Assembly: GCA_012295275.1 (NCBI GenBank)
Contig: CM022676.1
Span: 4,310,738-4,356,542, forward strand
Reading direction: 5' to 3'
Source of the DNA: Chrysomallon squamiferum
Taxonomy: Eukaryota > Mollusca > Gastropoda > Neomphalida > Peltospiridae
Length of the DNA stretch: 45,805 nt
Shown piece after piece: positions 41,361 through 45,805 of this stretch. A program made the translations under genes and the position numbers. Each line of letters starts with the position of its first letter. Positions within the stretch are counted from its first letter, which is position 1. The notes beneath the pieces are model-generated. The model ran no database searches and was not told the origin of the DNA. It saw only the letters and a list, made by a program, of their open reading frames with translations.

Positions 41361-42670
41361 AGATATATACGTTCTTATATACGGAATTATATACTCAGAG
41401 ACAATGATTGGGTAGAAAGATGGATGGATGTGTGCATACAGTGAAGTAAAGAAAGAAAGAACAATCAGACAGAGTAACAGATAAATAGAGAATAACAGAA
41501 AAGAAAAGAGAGGTGTGTACAATCAGAATGGTGGAAATACAAAAATCGATGGAGAAACCTTTTTATAAACAAAGACACACAAAGAGAAAAACACATTTGA
41601 AAGACAAAGAGAAACAATACTTTGTTATTGTGTACGAAGGGAAAGAGTAAAATATAGCAGAGAACTGGAAAATGTATTTATTATGACAACGAAAAATATA
41701 TTTGTGATCACGAACACAGAAACAAACCAGCTATATGATAAAGAAAGACAGCATAATGAGCAGAAAAATAGTACACACAAGTTTAGTAGTTACATCAGTT
41801 CCCTTCATTACGTCCCTTGTCCTGTTTCCCGTTCTAAATGCTTGCTCACAGTTCCTTTAGCCCATTTTCTCTCATTTCGGTCTTTGTTACATAAGCAAAA
41901 ATTCCCCATAAAATCTAACAGTACAGAGAAAGACATTTAACAGGAAACATGCAGACGCAGAAACATAGTTCAAAAAAAAAAAAAAAAATTAAATCTAGTC
42001 CAAGCCGATTATTACAATATCAAAAAAAGAAAAAGAAAAAAAAAGATTCGTACTCCCGAAACCTCGACAAACTTTTACAAAATCATCAAATAGAATTTTA
42101 CTTCACTCAATGTAAATAGACAATAAAAATATGAATAGCTCACGAGTATCACAAAAAAAGAGAACAGCTTGGATAGATATGGTTTAACAAGCCGTGGAAA
42201 AAAACTTGTTAGTATAAAGAAAATCTGACATTGTCAGCCAGGAATTTCATTTCTCATGTTACTGTTCTACAAGAAAATAAAGACTTTCATGGCGTCAAGG
42301 ATCTTACATCTGAGGAAATATAAAAAATTAAAAGATGAAACATGCGAATGATACCAGTGTTACTGAGACCCATCAAATGTTTCTTTTTGTTTGTGTATAC
42401 GTGTGTAAATATTTAAGTTTTACGTCATAAATCTCCCGAAGTTTTCTCATAGTTAGAGTCACAATTCACAAAATGGTAATGAATGGTAATATATAATTCT
42501 GTTCTGTGTTCTGCATTTAATTGTATCAGACTATTCCATAATTTATTACATGTATTATTCAAGGTAAACGGCAGGTAATTAGTAAACGCGCTCAACCGTG
42601 TCTTCTGTTGTTTATGCTAGACTATTCTATACGAGAAGCCTGTCATTTGTGACGAATATAAAATACATAC
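41361..42670 (-). other. Unit L2': reverse 3' flank fused to intron-1 start
   Basis: Counterpart of 20244-21550. It contains AATAAA-like and poly(A) tracts near 41971-41987 and no exon besides the leader. Confidence 0.7.
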
Positions 42671-42728
42671 CTTGTACGTAAATTACACATCCCAGTAACA
42701 CGAACACACAGAATATCTTACAAGTCAT
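42671..42728 (-). CDS. Solo leader exon, unit L2'
   Basis: ATG at 42728-42726 gives MTCKIFCVFVLLGCVIYVQ and donor CAAG|GTATGT, phase 1. It is the reverse counterpart of the leader at 20186. It has no body exons. Confidence 0.7.
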
Positions 42729-42860
42729 TTCCAGTGTTTTAGTTTTAACTGCCGTTAATTATAATATAGTTACATTCTTTTCTTGACTGCTTTCTCGATT
42801 TTACTGCTCTCAAGGTAAAAGCTGTTTTCGACGCGTTCTTGTTCTACTTTATTCTGGTAG

Positions 42861-42913
42861 CTTATGACGTTTACTTCCTGTGTCAGACAAAACGTGACCA
42901 AAAGTCTCATTGG
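42861..42913 (-). promoter_or_regulatory. Conserved promoter block, unit L2'
   Basis: GGAAGTAAACGTCATAAG block (42861-42880) 133 bases upstream of the ATG, with CCAATGAG farther upstream near 42906-42913. Confidence 0.5.
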
Positions 42914-43059
42914 CTCTGCATATTTATTAATAAACTAAATCCACTCGATTGAATCAGAAAAAATACCTAATGCAGCCTGAGATATAACATACAGAGTTGT
43001 ATTTTGAATAGTTAATTCTTCTTAGTAGGTTATTTCTTCTTCTTCGTTTTCTTTTTATT

Positions 43060-44878
43060 TTATTTTATTTTATTTTTTTGTATTTCTTTATATTTTTGTT
43101 TTAGTTTATTTAACTTTTTTTTGTATTTACGTACATTTAAAAGTATGTGTGAAGGTATTTTACCTTACAGGTGTATGTATTTAGGTATTTGCATTTATAC
43201 ATATATGTAAATATACATGTTGTTAAGTACGTATATATGTATGTATATATCTGTATATGTATATATGTATGAATGTGTGTATATGTGTGTGTTTACATAT
43301 ATATATATGTGTGTGTGTGTATGTCTGTGTTTACATATATATACATATATACACAAAGAAACTTGCACACACACACACACATATTTAATGTTAAAATATA
43401 TATTTATATATATATATATACAGATATATATTGCATGGTACATTTGTTGTACGTATATAATATTTATGAGCGTAGGCAGGTAGGTGGTATATGTGCATGT
43501 TCGGGTATCAGTGTATGCTTGTATATGTGTATACATACATACCTATATATATGTGTGTGTGTATGTGTGTGTGTGTGTAAGTAAGTGTGCGTAGAAAAAG
43601 AGCGGTCATTTTGAATTGTGGCGTGACCTACGCAACATCTTTGCCAAGATTTCTTTCTTACGTCATGACATCACGTGGTCAGTGTTATTGTTGTATGTTC
43701 TGACCCTACCACTCTGTTTTAAAACCAGTGATGCATGAAAAAAGACGAACTAACGATATAACCTAAAGCACATGACAATCTTTCTGTGAAGTCATTGAGT
43801 AGCATATTTTTTCTATTGTGTGTGTTTTTCTTTGTGTGCGTGTGTGTGTGTGTGTGTGTGTCTATATATATCTGTTTGTGGGTAGGTATACTATACCTAT
43901 GTATGTGCATGTTTGGGTATCAGTGTATGCTATATATATACATGTGTGTGTAGGTGTCGGTTTCCATATATATGCGTGTGTGTTTGTGTGTGTGTGTGTG
44001 TGTGTAAGTAAGTAAGTGTGCGTGTGCATTTTTTGTAATTAGAAATCTTTGCTGCATAGATAAAGGGCGGCCATTTTGAATTGTGTCGTAACCTAGGCAA
44101 CATGGATGTTTGCCAAGGTTTGTTTCTTACTTTATGACAAGACTTCGTCTGTTTTATTTTGGTATGTTGTAACTCTACCACTCTGTTTAAAACCAGTCAT
44201 GGATGGAAAAAGTCGAACAAAAGATTTAACGCAAAATACATAATAATCTTTCTGTCAAGTCACTGAGTAGCATACTCTTTCTATTGTGTTCGGTTTATAC
44301 TCCAATATGTGTGTGTGTGTATGTCTGTGTGTAGGGGTGTGTAGGTGTGTGTGTGTGTATGTGTGTTGGTGTGTGTGTGTAGGTGTGTGTGTGTTATTAT
44401 TGTTGTGGTTTTGTTATTATTATTATGCTTGCTTTGTTACATATTTTTATATTGTATTACATTATGTTACACGTCGTTACGTTACGTTATGTAGTGTACT
44501 GTCATATTATTATATATTATGTACGTATGAATGTATGTGTGTGTGTTTGTATATATATATATATATCTGTATGTATGTATAATATACCTATGTATGTGTA
44601 TACGTATCTATCTACCTATATATAATTATGTCCCTTGACTGTTTCCCTGTTCTAACTCCTTACCCAAAATTCGGTTAACCGATCTTCTGTCATTTCGTTA
44701 GACATACGGTCTTTTATTTACTTTTCTTTTTTTTTTTTTTTTTATTCATGTCCGAGTGTATTTATGTACGTTTATAAGTATGTGTGAAGATATTTTACAA
44801 TACGGGTGTATATATTTCCATATTTACATTTATACACATATATATAGACATGTAGTTAAGTATATAGGTATGTATATA

Positions 44879-44949
<71 letters not shown>

Positions 44950-45015
44950 GTATGTATATATTAATATATGTATGTATGTATGTACGTGTGAATGTATGTA
45001 TGAAAACACATATAC

Positions 45016-45073
<58 letters not shown>

Positions 45074-45805
45074 TATATGTTCGGATAACAAAATTTCCTT
45101 TTATATGTGTGTGTGTGTGTGTATGTGTGCATGTAAGTAAGTGTGCATGTCCATTTTTAATCAACAGAAATCTTTGCTGCATAGAAAAAGGGCGGCCATT
45201 TTGAATTGTGGCGAGACCTACGCAACATCTTTGCCAAGTTTTGTTTCTTACGTCATGACATCACGTGGTCAGTGTTATTGTTGTATGTTCTGACCCTACC
45301 ACTCTGTTTAAAACCAGTGATGCATGAAAAAAGACGAACTAACGATATAACCTAAAGCACATGAGAATCTTTCTGTGAAGTCATTAAGTAGCATACTCTT
45401 TCTATTGTGTGTGTTTTTCTTTGTGTGCGTGTGTGTGTGCGTGTGTGTGTATATATATATATATATCTGTTTGTGGGTAGGTATACTATACCTATGTATG
45501 TGCATGTTTGGGTATCAGTGTATGCTATATATATATACATGTGTGTGTATGAGCGTGTTTACGTGTATATATATATGTGTGTGTGTGTGTGTATATATCT
45601 CTGTGTTTACATATATATACATACATACACAGACATAATTGCACACACACATATATTTAATGTTAAAAAATATATAGATATAGATATATATAGCATGTAC
45701 ATATGTTGTATGTATATAATATTTATGAGCGTAGGCAGGTAGGTGGTATATGTGCATGTTCGGATATCAGTGTATGCTTGTATATGTGTATACATACATA
45801 CCTAT
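43060..45805. repeat. Reverse spacer block to the window end
   Basis: Core modules at about 43590 (truncated), 44065 and 45190, (AT)n at 44884-44942 and 45021-45071, and near-palindromes at about 43890 and 45485. It mirrors 17.1-19.8 kb. No gene is seen up to the end. Confidence 0.85.

Noticed and set aside
41683-41940. Frame resembling ERQRETLL/TNQLYDKERQHNEQ in the minus-array flank
   Set aside because: Present as shadows in several 3' flank copies with changing stops; no domain and no splice support.

Overview
The window is animal genomic DNA. It is AT-rich and packed with (TG)n, (AT)n, (GA)n and (TAA)n arrays. It carries short GT-AG exons that build a transmembrane immunoglobulin-superfamily (IgSF) receptor. 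The Ig cysteine pattern, a Tc1-like transposon remnant and the microsatellite texture suggest a lophotrochozoan, most likely a mollusc, but the taxon cannot be fixed from the sequence alone. I saw no bacterial genes, rRNA, tRNA or CRISPR.

The genes belong to one multigene family. The ancestral plan can be read by comparing copies: a 58-base leader exon (19-residue signal peptide), four Ig exons, one 117-base transmembrane exon, and three short cytoplasmic exons. The leader, Ig and transmembrane exons all join at phase 1. The last cytoplasmic exon carries a tyrosine motif matching an ITAM, YxxL-x8-YxxI.

Layout. Gene A (minus, 89-5491) looks intact as far as it is visible; its last two exons lie beyond the left edge. 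Two extra leader exons on the same strand lie upstream at 6403-6451 and 7568-7625. Gene B (plus, 8266-11017) is divergent to A and has lost its leader, Ig1, Ig2 and half of Ig3, but keeps the ITAM tail. From 11 to 24 kb there is an array of 'bodyless' units: promoter plus leader exon fused straight to the family's 3' flank (leaders at 13748 and 20186). These alternate with spacers made of a repeated core module embedded in microsatellites. A third leader at 24468 leads into gene C (plus, to 29771), a chimera with intact Ig1, Ig2 and a unique second V-like exon, followed by broken copies and a tail without ITAM. Fragment D (31684-33095) holds the end of an Ig2, an intact Ig3 and a broken Ig4, and stops 10 bases before a 200-base run of N (33106-33305).

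Right of the N run (33306-45805) there are no Ig, transmembrane or tail exons. The sequence is a diverged reverse-complement counterpart of the 11.5-24.5 kb array, with leader exons on the minus strand at 38086-38143 and 42671-42728. The gap may therefore be a scaffold join with a misoriented contig or retained alternate haplotype, or it may sit in a true inverted duplication.

Function (inference). The family looks like cell-surface recognition receptors with Ig ectodomains, a single uncharged membrane segment and a tail able to signal through SH2-domain partners. The locus turns over rapidly: intact genes, decapitated genes, tails without ITAM and solo promoter-leader units lie side by side.
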